Below are positions 45,104 to 52,497 of a stretch of 64,000 bases of DNA, piece after piece. The notes beneath the pieces were generated by a model, which was given only the letters and a program-made list of their open reading frames with translations, searched no databases and had not been told where the DNA came from. Source of the stretch: Planctomycetaceae bacterium (GTDB taxonomy: Bacteria; Planctomycetota; Planctomycetia; Planctomycetales; Planctomycetaceae); the NCBI GenBank assembly GCA_028284145.1, contig JANQSH010000108.1, positions 1-64,000 on the forward strand, written 5' to 3'. The translations under genes and the position numbers were made by a program. Positions within the stretch are counted from its first letter, which is position 1, and every line of letters starts with the position of its first letter.

Positions 45104-45790
45104 TCAACACCACACATGCATACGCGTGACGGCAATGCCGCCGCCGAAACAGATATCAACGTCGCTTCCCTGTACGCGCGGCCGGTCGCCATATGCCGAG
45201 CGATATCGGAAATGCTCACCTTCGACTTCGTAGTACATCGGCAAGTGGCCCCGATCCAGCGGACAATGCACAATTCCCGGGAGGCCTGTTTCCGGCAAAT
45301 CGAAGGGAAAGTTGACATTCCAGAACTCGCCCGGATTGAGTTCTTCCCGCCACAGCGATTCGAGAACATACGATACCAGAGGGGCGTAGCGGTTCCAGTC
45401 AAGTTCACCCATATTGCGTCGGTATTGCGAAAATGCGATCCCCGGTTTGCCACATAAAGCAGCCTCGCGCACTCCCGCCACTGTCCCGGACATGAAGACA
45501 TCCACGCCCAGGTTCCCTCCATCATTCACGCCGGAAAAGACCCAATCGACATCCGCTGCCAGATACAACAGGCCGAGTCTTGTGCAATCTGCGGGCGTCC
45601 CATCAACGGCATGCCAGTTGGCATCAGATTGAACCTTAATGGCACGCCCGACGTTCACCTGATGACTGCAACCGGAAAGATGTTCCTGCGGCGCAACGAC
45701 AATTGGCTCGGCAAACTCGGCTACGACGCGCTGCAACATTTGTATTCCGGGTGCGTCAATTCCGTCGTCATTGGTAATCATGATTTTCAT
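45104..45790 (-). CDS. surE: 5'-nucleotidase/phosphatase SurE
   Basis: 228 residues, normal size. Metal site MITNDDG at residues 4-10 (Asp8, Asp9), then VAPQEHLSGCSH with the conserved Ser, and SGVNDGGNLGVDVFMSGTVA. SurE removes phosphate from nucleoside 5'-monophosphates and related substrates in the cytoplasm, linked to stationary-phase survival. The usual Gly in GxN of other SurE (SGIN) is here SGVN, a common variant. Single gene, no operon partner. Confidence 0.93.
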   Translation of the reverse strand: MKIMITNDDGIDAPGIQMLQRVVAEFAEPIVVAPQEHLSGCSHQVNVGRAIKVQSDANWHAVDGTPADCTRLGLLYLAADVDWVFSGVNDGGNLGVDVFMSGTVAGVREAALCGKPGIAFSQYRRNMGELDWNRYAPLVSYVLESLWREELNPGEFWNVNFPFDLPETGLPGIVHCPLDRGHLPMYYEVEGEHFRYRSAYGDRPRVQGSDVDICFGGGIAVTRMHVWC

Positions 45791-45985
45791 TGGGATTGAT
45801 TCCGCTTACAAGGACGCTTGTGTCAGTTCTCTCCTGGTATTCTATGCCGCCTGTCCAGTCTTGCTCAATCGGCTCAAAGACTTCAATGGATTTCGAGACT
45901 GTACACCACCAGCCGGCGTTCATTAAAATGAATTATTGTCGCCCCAATACAACTTGATGCACTTTTTTGCAAAGGTGATCTCTAC

Positions 45986-46693
45986 ATGAAACAGACATCT
46001 CTCATTCCCCTTGCATTTTGTCTACTCGCAGTCACGCTCACGAACGCAATTCTTGCCGGGGAAAAGCTCGAACCGATCTTCGATGGCAAGACGCTTAACG
46101 GCTGGACTCAAAAAGGGGGCAAGGCAAAGTACAAAGTTGAGGATGGCATGGTTGTCGGCACCGCTGTTATCGGTACACCAAACAGTTTTCTCTGCACCGA
46201 AAAAGTTTACGGCAACTTCATTCTGGAACTTGAGTTCAAAGTCGATACCAGGTTGAACTCCGGCGTGCAGATTCGCAGCCAGGCTTACGACAAAGATACG
46301 ACCGTCGAAACCAGGGACAAAAACGGTAACGTGAAAATGCGGAAGTTCCAGGCCGGTCGGGTGCATGGCTATCAGGTCGAAATTGACCCGTCAGAACGTT
46401 CCTGGTCTGGCGGGATTTATGACGAAAGTCGGCGTGGCTGGCTGCATAATCTGGCTGGTGAAAAATACAAGGTGGCCCGGGAAGCGTACAAGTCAGACGA
46501 CTGGAATCATTACCGTATCGTCTGCAAGGGGGACTCGATCAAGACCTGGATTAACGGTGTTCCCGCAACCGATCTCAAAGATGACATGACGGCTAAAGGC
46601 TTCATTGGCCTGCAGGTGCATTCGATCCGGTCACCGGAACAAGTCGGTTTGAAGGCCCGCTGGCGAAACATCAGACTACAGGAGCTGGAGTAG
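45986..46693 (+). CDS. DUF1080 (3-keto-disaccharide hydrolase-like) exported protein
   Basis: 235 residues with a signal peptide (about 1-24). The family start is clear, EPIFDGKTLNGWTQKGG, followed by the concanavalin-like fold with FILELEFKVDTRLNSGVQIR, HGYQVEIDPSERSWSGGIYD and WNHYRIVCKGDSIKTWINGV. Proteins of this family are expanded in Planctomycetota; some members cleave 3-keto-glycosides, others have no known activity. Likely periplasmic. Single gene followed after about 75 bp by the DUF502 gene. Confidence 0.92.
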   Translation: MKQTSLIPLAFCLLAVTLTNAILAGEKLEPIFDGKTLNGWTQKGGKAKYKVEDGMVVGTAVIGTPNSFLCTEKVYGNFILELEFKVDTRLNSGVQIRSQAYDKDTTVETRDKNGNVKMRKFQAGRVHGYQVEIDPSERSWSGGIYDESRRGWLHNLAGEKYKVAREAYKSDDWNHYRIVCKGDSIKTWINGVPATDLKDDMTAKGFIGLQVHSIRSPEQVGLKARWRNIRLQELE

Positions 46694-46768
46694 GCAAATA
46701 GAAATCGGCTCCGTCACATTTGAATCATCACCCCAGTCGACGACTCTTGATCGTTCAAGGGATAATTC

Positions 46769-47449
46769 ATGCATCGTTTTCTGACGATGGTCTGGCGACG
46801 AGGTTTCGTCGCCACATTTTTGACCGGATTATTCGCACTGCTGCCGCTGGTCATCACGCTCTGGATCATGAACTGGGTCGGCAGCATCCTGCGCGAACTC
46901 GTCGGCGCAGAAACGTTACCGGGTCGAGCCCTGCGATCGATTGGTCTCCGCTTTGCCGCCAATCCTTATGTCGCCATGGCGATCGGCTGGATTGTTGTGG
47001 TGATTGCCATCTGGCTGATTGGCGTGATCATTCGAGGCACGGCGCAGTATCGATTGCGTGAGTGGTTCGACGGCCGGGTCAAGCGGATTCCGATCGTCAA
47101 AAGCATCTATGGACCGGTGCAGCAGGTGGTCGAAATGTTTTCCCAGCGAGATGAGTCTGCCGTTTCCGGCATGAAAGTCGTCTACTGCTACATGGGCGGG
47201 ACGGAAACAACCGGCTTCCTCGGCCTGCTTCCCAGCAAAGACATTTATCAGTTTAATGATCAGCCTTGCCACATTATCTATCTCCCCTCTGCACCAATGC
47301 CAATGACCGGTTTCAATCTGTTTGTACCGGTGGAACACGTCCGTAAAATCGACATGAATGTTGAGGATTTGATGCAAATCTATTTCTCGCTGGGCGTGAT
47401 GACCTCGAATGTCGCTCCTGGTTTTGTCCAGCCACCGAGCGCCAAATGA
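46769..47449 (+). CDS. DUF502 family membrane protein
   Basis: 226 residues with two membrane helices at the start (FVATFLTGLFALLPLVITLW about 13-33 and AIGWIVVVIAIWLIGVIIRG about 71-91), then the family core RIPIVKSIYGPVQQVVEMF and a beta domain with PSAPMPMTGFNLFVPVEHV. Function is unknown; relatives are linked to envelope trafficking or channel-like roles. AAGGGA precedes the ATG. Confidence 0.92.
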   Translation: MHRFLTMVWRRGFVATFLTGLFALLPLVITLWIMNWVGSILRELVGAETLPGRALRSIGLRFAANPYVAMAIGWIVVVIAIWLIGVIIRGTAQYRLREWFDGRVKRIPIVKSIYGPVQQVVEMFSQRDESAVSGMKVVYCYMGGTETTGFLGLLPSKDIYQFNDQPCHIIYLPSAPMPMTGFNLFVPVEHVRKIDMNVEDLMQIYFSLGVMTSNVAPGFVQPPSAK

Positions 47450-47595
47450 GAAACCAGGCCAGTTTTGACTTTGAGTATCCTCTGACCAGAAAGGACAAAC
47501 CTTTTTTCCTACATTCCTCTTATTCGTCGTGTTATCCTGTCTTGTCTTTGTGACACAGCAACAACAGAAATCACATTTCGGAAAGGCAAACCCTC

Positions 47596-48438
47596 ATGAG
47601 ATGGCGCGGGAGGCGAGGCAGCAGCCAGATTGAAGACAGGCGCGGCAAGGGTGGCGCGGCGATGAAACTCGGCGGCGGTGGAATCCTCGGCCTGCTTGTC
47701 ATGATGGGCATCGCCTACATGCTTGGCGGAGACCCGCTGACGATCCTGCAACAAGGCATCCAGCAACCAGCAGCCGGTCCTGCACAACCACGATCGCCAG
47801 AAGAAAACGAACTGGCGAAATTCGTCTCTGTCGTGCTGGCCGACACCGAAGAGGTCTGGACGGCTCAGTTCCAGCAAATGGGACGCGAATACGTCAAACC
47901 AAAACTCGTACTCTTCGAGAATCAGGTAAACTCAGGTTGCGGATTTGCCAGCGCTCAGGTTGGTCCGTTCTACTGTCCCGCCGATCAGACGATCTATCTC
48001 GATCTCGGTTTCTTTCAGCAGTTGAAGCACAAACTTGGCGCACCAGGTGACTTCGCCCAGGCTTATGTAATCGCACACGAGGTCGGGCATCACGTTCAGC
48101 ACTTGACAGGAACGCTTGATCGTGTACGTCAGCAGAAGCGGGGACTTGATGAAACTGGCCAGAACGAATTACAGGTGAAGGTCGAACTGCAGGCCGACTT
48201 TCTGGCTGGTGTCTGGGCCAAACATGCTGATGAACGCTGGCAGATTCTGGAACAGGGTGATCTGAAAGAGGCCCTCAATGCGGCCGAGGCAATCGGCGAT
48301 GACACGCTACAGAAACGGAGCCGGGGTTACGTCGTTCCGGACTCCTTCACACATGGGACAAGTGACCAACGGATGCGGGCCTTTCGATCAGGCTTTGCGA
48401 CGGGCGATTTTCAGGGAGCGAGCAAATTCGGAGTGTAA
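47596..48438 (+). CDS. YpfJ-like neutral zinc metallopeptidase
   Basis: 280 residues. Cytosolic basic N-terminus (MRWRGRRGSSQIEDRRGKGG), one membrane helix (GILGLLVMMGIAYMLGG), then the peptidase domain with VNSGCGFASAQVGPFYCPAD, the zincin motif HEVGHH at 161-166 and a downstream LQADFLAGVWA with the third ligand. This matches the YpfJ/putative neutral zinc metallopeptidase family in length and motif order. The protein would face the periplasm. GGAAAGG lies upstream of the ATG. Confidence 0.92.
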   Translation: MRWRGRRGSSQIEDRRGKGGAAMKLGGGGILGLLVMMGIAYMLGGDPLTILQQGIQQPAAGPAQPRSPEENELAKFVSVVLADTEEVWTAQFQQMGREYVKPKLVLFENQVNSGCGFASAQVGPFYCPADQTIYLDLGFFQQLKHKLGAPGDFAQAYVIAHEVGHHVQHLTGTLDRVRQQKRGLDETGQNELQVKVELQADFLAGVWAKHADERWQILEQGDLKEALNAAEAIGDDTLQKRSRGYVVPDSFTHGTSDQRMRAFRSGFATGDFQGASKFGV

Positions 48439-48483
48439 CAATTTCAGAAAATGAGGGGATCAAACCATGAAAGCTGACACCGC

Positions 48484-48529
48484 AAAAAACAAACGGCTGC
48501 CGGGAACATGATGTTCTCAGCAGCCGTTT
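48484..48529 (-). terminator. Bidirectional hairpin terminator
   Basis: AAACGGCTGC (48491-48500) pairs with GCAGCCGTTT (48520-48529), with an inner GAACATGATGTTC hairpin. On the minus strand a run of six T follows, ending the acidic-protein transcript; on the plus strand it may also end the YpfJ-like gene. Confidence 0.8.
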
Positions 48530-48616
48530 ATGGTCGGTTTCAGGATTGGCTCGTTTTCCGGCAATCAGCGCTATCGCCGAAAGATGGCCATGCGCCTTCC
48601 TGATAAAACAGGCGGT

Positions 48617-48937
48617 CTACGCTGCGGCAGAGAGGCCTTCATCTTCAAGCCCCTGTTCATCGGACTCATCGTAAACCAGGTAGAAGATCGCGTTGATCGC
48701 GTCTTCGATATGCCCACGAATGTTTTCGCTGTCGATGCTCTCGGCGATGTCTTCCAGCGAGGAGATCACGCGATCGACTTCGTCGCTGCTGATTTCTTCG
48801 TAGGCACTATCGTCTGACATCGCTTCGTCGTCGTATTCTTCCTCTTCCTCTTCTTCGTTGTAGGGATCGACGTAACTCAGTTCAATTTCGTTTTCTTCGT
48901 CTTCGTTGGCGAAGCCAGGCGTTTGTTCTTCGGACAC
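48617..48937 (-). CDS. Small acidic protein of unknown function
   Basis: 106 residues from a GTG at 48937; AAGGAGG lies five bases upstream, which decides the start over a longer reading. Very acidic, with NEEEEEEEYDDEAMSDDSAY (about 32-51), and a helical C-terminal half (VDRVISSLEDIAESIDSENI). No signal peptide, cysteine or membrane segment. I do not recognise the family; it could bind basic proteins, ribosomes or calcium. A clear terminator follows. Confidence 0.75.
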   Translation of the reverse strand: MSEEQTPGFANEDEENEIELSYVDPYNEEEEEEEYDDEAMSDDSAYEEISSDEVDRVISSLEDIAESIDSENIRGHIEDAINAIFYLVYDESDEQGLEDEGLSAAA

Positions 48938-49454
48938 CGCAACCTCCTTGTTTTTGTGCGATGCGGACTGGCCGCAAAAATTTGGAAAGAGTGGATGATT
49001 CAAGGCTGGGAGGATTGGTCGCGTTCCCCCGAACCAGGAATCACCCACACACAGGCCTCCGCTCAATTTCTATGGCGAGTTCCTGTCGAATCTTCAATGG
49101 CCATTTGCCATTCACCATTGATTATCGGACCGGCACACTGGACGCATGAGTCGGAAATTGCCGGTTTTGCGGGCGACGATCGGAAACCTCCAATCCACAG
49201 ATTGATCTGTTTCGTTCGTGGTCTGAAAGAACTCAGCGCGTGAAATGGTTGGCGCGCCGAGTTCTGGAGCGTATTACGCTCTTCTGTGCCGCGATGGACG
49301 TCGTTTAGAGCGCATCCGAGATAACCGTAGCGTCATCCGAACGGGTATGTCAGTTCCAAATGGTCCGCCAGCCGCTACGATAAAACTAGACGTAGTCTAG
49401 CCTGCAAATACAGATCCCCACGAGTCAGAAACGTCACGCCAAAATTAAACTGCT
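48938..49454. other. 517-bp gap with nested repeats
   Basis: No supported gene; the part before 49265 has no recognised feature, and the rest is MITE-A copy 10 with MITE-C inserted. Confidence 0.5.
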
Positions 49455-49457
49455 CTA
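49265..49457 (-). mobile_element. MITE-A copy 10, interrupted by a MITE-C
   Basis: Outer ends GGAGCGTATTACGCTCTTC and AAATTAAACTGCTCTA. The MITE-C copy sits between GGACGTCGTT and CCTGCAAATACAG. On the minus strand the TAG of its end is the stop codon of the lysine-rich protein gene. Confidence 0.9.
49306..49400 (+). mobile_element. MITE-C copy 2, nested
   Basis: 95 bp bounded by TAG at both ends, two substitutions from copy 1. Nested in MITE-A, so it is younger than this MITE-A copy. Confidence 0.9.
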
Positions 49458-49697
49458 CCTGCCAGATTTCTTTTTTGCGGCTGGCTTCTTTGCTGTTTTC
49501 CTGGCCGACTTCTTCTCGGCGGTTTTCTTCGTCGTCGATGAAGCGGATTTTCCGGTGGGAGATTTCTTTTTCGCTGCTTTCCTGCTGGCCTTCCTTTTTT
49601 TCTTTCTGGTGGATTTTGAATCCGATCCGCCGAAAACGTTATCCCAACCTTGCGTGAATTTTTCATTGGCACCAGTGTGCACGGTGTAGCCAGTCAT
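49455..49697 (-). CDS. Lysine-rich histone H1-like small protein
   Basis: 80 residues. The first 24 residues (MTGYTVHTGANEKFTQGWDN) are a compact segment that I recall as conserved at the start of small planctomycete proteins; the rest is a Lys/Ala/Ser-rich tail with KKPAAKKK-type repeats, like the histone H1 C-terminal domain. It probably binds DNA or RNA through the tail. The TAG stop falls in the terminal repeat of MITE-A copy 10, so the tail length may have been set or changed by that insertion. Confidence 0.8.
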   Translation of the reverse strand: MTGYTVHTGANEKFTQGWDNVFGGSDSKSTRKKKRKASRKAAKKKSPTGKSASSTTKKTAEKKSARKTAKKPAAKKKSGR

Positions 49698-50408
49698 TGA
49701 TGGATCCCCTTGAACTTCGATTTGATGTTTTGAAGAACGACTGATTGGATGTGCCGCGAAACTTAGCGGACGGGATCTCTCGTTTCAAGCCGAGGTTCGG
49801 TCAGAGTATCGCATCAGCCATCGAAAGCCAAATTTCCTGCATGCTGCCGCCAATGCAGCGGCAACAACCAGAGAAAATGCCGCAACGGATGTGCTTTTCC
49901 CTTGCGATTCGTGGGTAAAGTCGGCAGGCTACCACAATCGGGTTTTGTGATCGTTTTCAATTTCGTCGCGAGAATTGAGGCAAAATTCGTGCACAACATG
50001 TGGGAACGACTCACTTCTCACGCTTGGGAATCCTGTTTCCGGGTGGTTCCTGCTTATGAGAATTTGTCTGCAGGTTGTGAATCTCGGTTGCCAGTCATAT
50101 TTGAAGCTGACAAAATCCCATCAATTAAAACAGGGGGTTCTCCCCTTTTCGGGTACCCTCCTTTTCATGTTCCGCAAATCGGGTTCGTGGTGTTTTGTGA
50201 ATGAGGTTCCGATACAAATCGGGGCGATTTGACCTGCAAAACTGGAAATGCAGCCCGGATGAAACCGACTGTTGACGCAAATCGATGCGTCATTGCCCGG
50301 ATTTTTCGGGTGATGGGAAAACAAACCGTTATCGAGTCAAGGTATGATCGGGATGATTATGTATTTCCCAAAATCCGCACCGGTATCTTGAACAAGTAGA
50401 GTTGCCAA
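49698..50408. other. 711-bp gap with promoter region of the respiratory operon
   Basis: Lies between the divergent lysine-rich-protein gene and the Rieske gene. It holds the perfect inverted repeat at 50273-50292 and otherwise nothing recognised. The respiratory operon promoter must lie here. Confidence 0.5.
50273..50292. promoter_or_regulatory. Perfect inverted repeat, candidate operator
   Basis: TGACGCAAATCGATGCGTCA: 7-bp arms TGACGCA/TGCGTCA around AATCGA, about 117 bp upstream of the Rieske start. The symmetry and place fit a dimeric regulator site for the respiratory operon; no T-run, so not a terminator. The regulator is unknown. Confidence 0.5.
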
Positions 50409-51467
50409 ATGGCGAAAAAGCTGAGTACCGAAGAAATTCTGGCAGCAGCTCGCAAAGAGTCTGGTAAAGGTGAGGCGAAGTCGGGAAAACCGGCTGATGA
50501 GTCGCCTGCTGAAGAAACCGGGCAGGCATCGGAAGAACAGCCCGTCAGGAAAGACTCCGTTCCGGCCAGACCCGCCGCCGCAGGCAAGCCGAAAAGTACG
50601 GCGGACATTCTCGCCGCAGCCCGAGCTCAGGCAAAAGGTGGTTCTGAAGAATCTGAGTCCAGGCCGGCTGCGAAACCCGCTTCCAAAGCGGGTGGTGGCG
50701 CGAAAAGCACAGCCGACATTCTGGCAGCAGCTCGTGCTCAGGCCGGGGGGGGTGGAGGCGAGGTTAAATCGGCTGCTCTCAAGAAAGCCACCGCCGCAGG
50801 TGACAAACCGGCCGCACCAGCCGGTGATAAACCTTCCGTACAGGAAATGCTCAAGGCGGTTCGAGAAGGCAAGCCGGTACCAAAAAGTGGAGAAGCGAAA
50901 AAGACGATGCCGCCTCGTCCAGAGCGTCCCGCGCCGAAGAAGTCGGCCAAAAAAGAGGAGCGACGTAACGTGTTGCTTGCTCTGGTCACGACACCCTTTG
51001 CCTTTGCCTGGACCTGTTTTTCCACTGCTTCTCTGGCCGCGACTCTAGGTGTAGCCCGGTTCATGTTCCCGAATGTGCTGGTTGAACCTCCGAGTAAATT
51101 CAAAGTTGGCCCGCCAAGCGACTATCCTTTCGGCGGTGTGGCGACCAAGTGGAAGGCACAATTTGGCGTCTGGCTCGTGCATGCGGAATATGAAGGTCAG
51201 AATCTGATTTACGCGCTCTCCTCGGTCTGTACACATCTGGGGTGCACTCCCAACTGGCTTGAGAGCGAGCAGAAATTCAAATGCCCCTGCCACGGTTCGG
51301 GCTTCTTTATTACGGGCGTTCACTTTGAAGGTCCGGCTCCGCGGCCGTTGGAGCGGGTTGGTATCCGGCTGGCGGAAGATGGTATGTTGGAAGTCGACAA
51401 GAGCAAGAAGTTCCAGCAGGAGCTTGGCCAATGGGTCGACCCCGCCTCCAAGGTTGTCATCTCGTAG
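50409..51467 (+). CDS. Rieske iron-sulfur protein with repeated N-terminal extension
   Basis: 352 residues. The C-terminal domain has both cluster motifs: CTHLGC at 274-279 and CPCHGSG from 292, the 2Fe-2S site of cytochrome bc/b6f Rieske proteins. One membrane helix (about 183-206) precedes it. The first 180 residues are a cytosolic extension rich in Lys, Ala and Pro, with four related units: LSTEEILAAARKE, STADILAAARAQA twice, and PSVQEMLKAVREG. Ordinary Rieske proteins have only a short N-terminal arm. First gene of the respiratory operon; it would move electrons from quinol to the cytochromes. Confidence 0.93.
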   Translation: MAKKLSTEEILAAARKESGKGEAKSGKPADESPAEETGQASEEQPVRKDSVPARPAAAGKPKSTADILAAARAQAKGGSEESESRPAAKPASKAGGGAKSTADILAAARAQAGGGGGEVKSAALKKATAAGDKPAAPAGDKPSVQEMLKAVREGKPVPKSGEAKKTMPPRPERPAPKKSAKKEERRNVLLALVTTPFAFAWTCFSTASLAATLGVARFMFPNVLVEPPSKFKVGPPSDYPFGGVATKWKAQFGVWLVHAEYEGQNLIYALSSVCTHLGCTPNWLESEQKFKCPCHGSGFFITGVHFEGPAPRPLERVGIRLAEDGMLEVDKSKKFQQELGQWVDPASKVVIS

Positions 51468-51605
51468 CAGTCAATCGCTCGCAGGTTTGTTGCAGTATCA
51501 ACTTCTGAAATCACAACGGGAAAAACTGTCGCCGCGATCCATGACCCCGCGGCCTGGTTTACAACGAAAGACAAAGACGGCATCAGGCCGTCTGCTGGAG
51601 TTTCG

Positions 51606-52379
51606 ATGTCGGTTGGTGACTACATTCGAGAATCGCAAATCTGGAAGAGTATCTTCCGTCACCCTGCTCCGCACGATCGCCGAAATCGTGTGGTGGTAAT
51701 GTTGACGAACTTCTTCCTGCACTTGCATCCGGTTTCAGTGAAGAAGCAGGGCATCGCACTCTCCTACACCTGGTGTATGGGAGGGATCACCTTCTTTCTG
51801 TTTCTGGTAGAGACCATCACTGGTGTGCTTTTGATGTTCTACTATCGCCCGACGTTGGAGTGGGCATTTAATGATATTCGATCGTTACGAGATGTAACCA
51901 CGCTGGGCATCATGCGGGAAATTCACCGTTGGGGCGCACATGCCATGGTGATCACGGTCTGGTTACACATGTACCGCGTCTTTCTCACCGGAAGTTACAA
52001 GCCTCCCCGGGAGTTCAACTGGGTGGTGGGGGTGTTGCTGCTGGTGCTGACTTTGCTCCTCTCATTTACCGGATATTTGCTGCCTTGGGATCAGTTGGCG
52101 ATCTGGGCGATCACGGTCGGTTCGAACATGGCTCGTGCGACGCCATTCCTGGGAAGTGAAGGGCCTGGTTTTCAGTTGTTGAATGTCGGTGGTTTTGATC
52201 TGATCACCTCCGCCAGTGACGCCCGTTTTCTGTTGTTGGGTGCTCGTGACGTGGGTGAGTCCACCTTGAACCGATTTTACATTCTGCATTGTGTGGCGAT
52301 TCCACTGGTCGTGGCCGGATTGATTGCCATTCACTTCTGGCGGGTTCGCAAGGACGGGGGCATCAGCCAGCCGTTGTAA
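51606..52379 (+). CDS. Cytochrome b, N-terminal (b6-like) subunit
   Basis: 257 residues, four membrane helices. The two heme b pairs are supported by REIHRWGAHAMVITVWLHMY (His in helix B) and ILHCVAIPLVVAGLIAIHFW (His in helix D). Start ATG has GGAG five bases before it. It is the quinol-oxidising and heme-carrying core of the bc complex; the remaining helices are in the next gene, so the protein is split as in b6f complexes. Confidence 0.93.
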   Translation: MSVGDYIRESQIWKSIFRHPAPHDRRNRVVVMLTNFFLHLHPVSVKKQGIALSYTWCMGGITFFLFLVETITGVLLMFYYRPTLEWAFNDIRSLRDVTTLGIMREIHRWGAHAMVITVWLHMYRVFLTGSYKPPREFNWVVGVLLLVLTLLLSFTGYLLPWDQLAIWAITVGSNMARATPFLGSEGPGFQLLNVGGFDLITSASDARFLLLGARDVGESTLNRFYILHCVAIPLVVAGLIAIHFWRVRKDGGISQPL

Positions 52380-52497
52380 TGTCTGTTGGCCCATTGTGTG
52401 GCGATGATGGGCGTCAGATGCTGGCCAATTTGAGAACAACAGACACTCATGGCGAGTGGTTTCGATTCAAGACGTGCAAGAGAACAGGTAGTTCCGC

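Noticed and set aside
48923-49243. Plus-strand 106-codon reading after the acidic protein gene
   Set aside because: No ribosome site, no domain, and it overlaps the 5' end of the minus-strand gene.
1-49457. Repeats interpreted as CRISPR array or att sites
   Set aside because: Copies are dispersed, not regularly spaced, and no cas or integrase gene is present.
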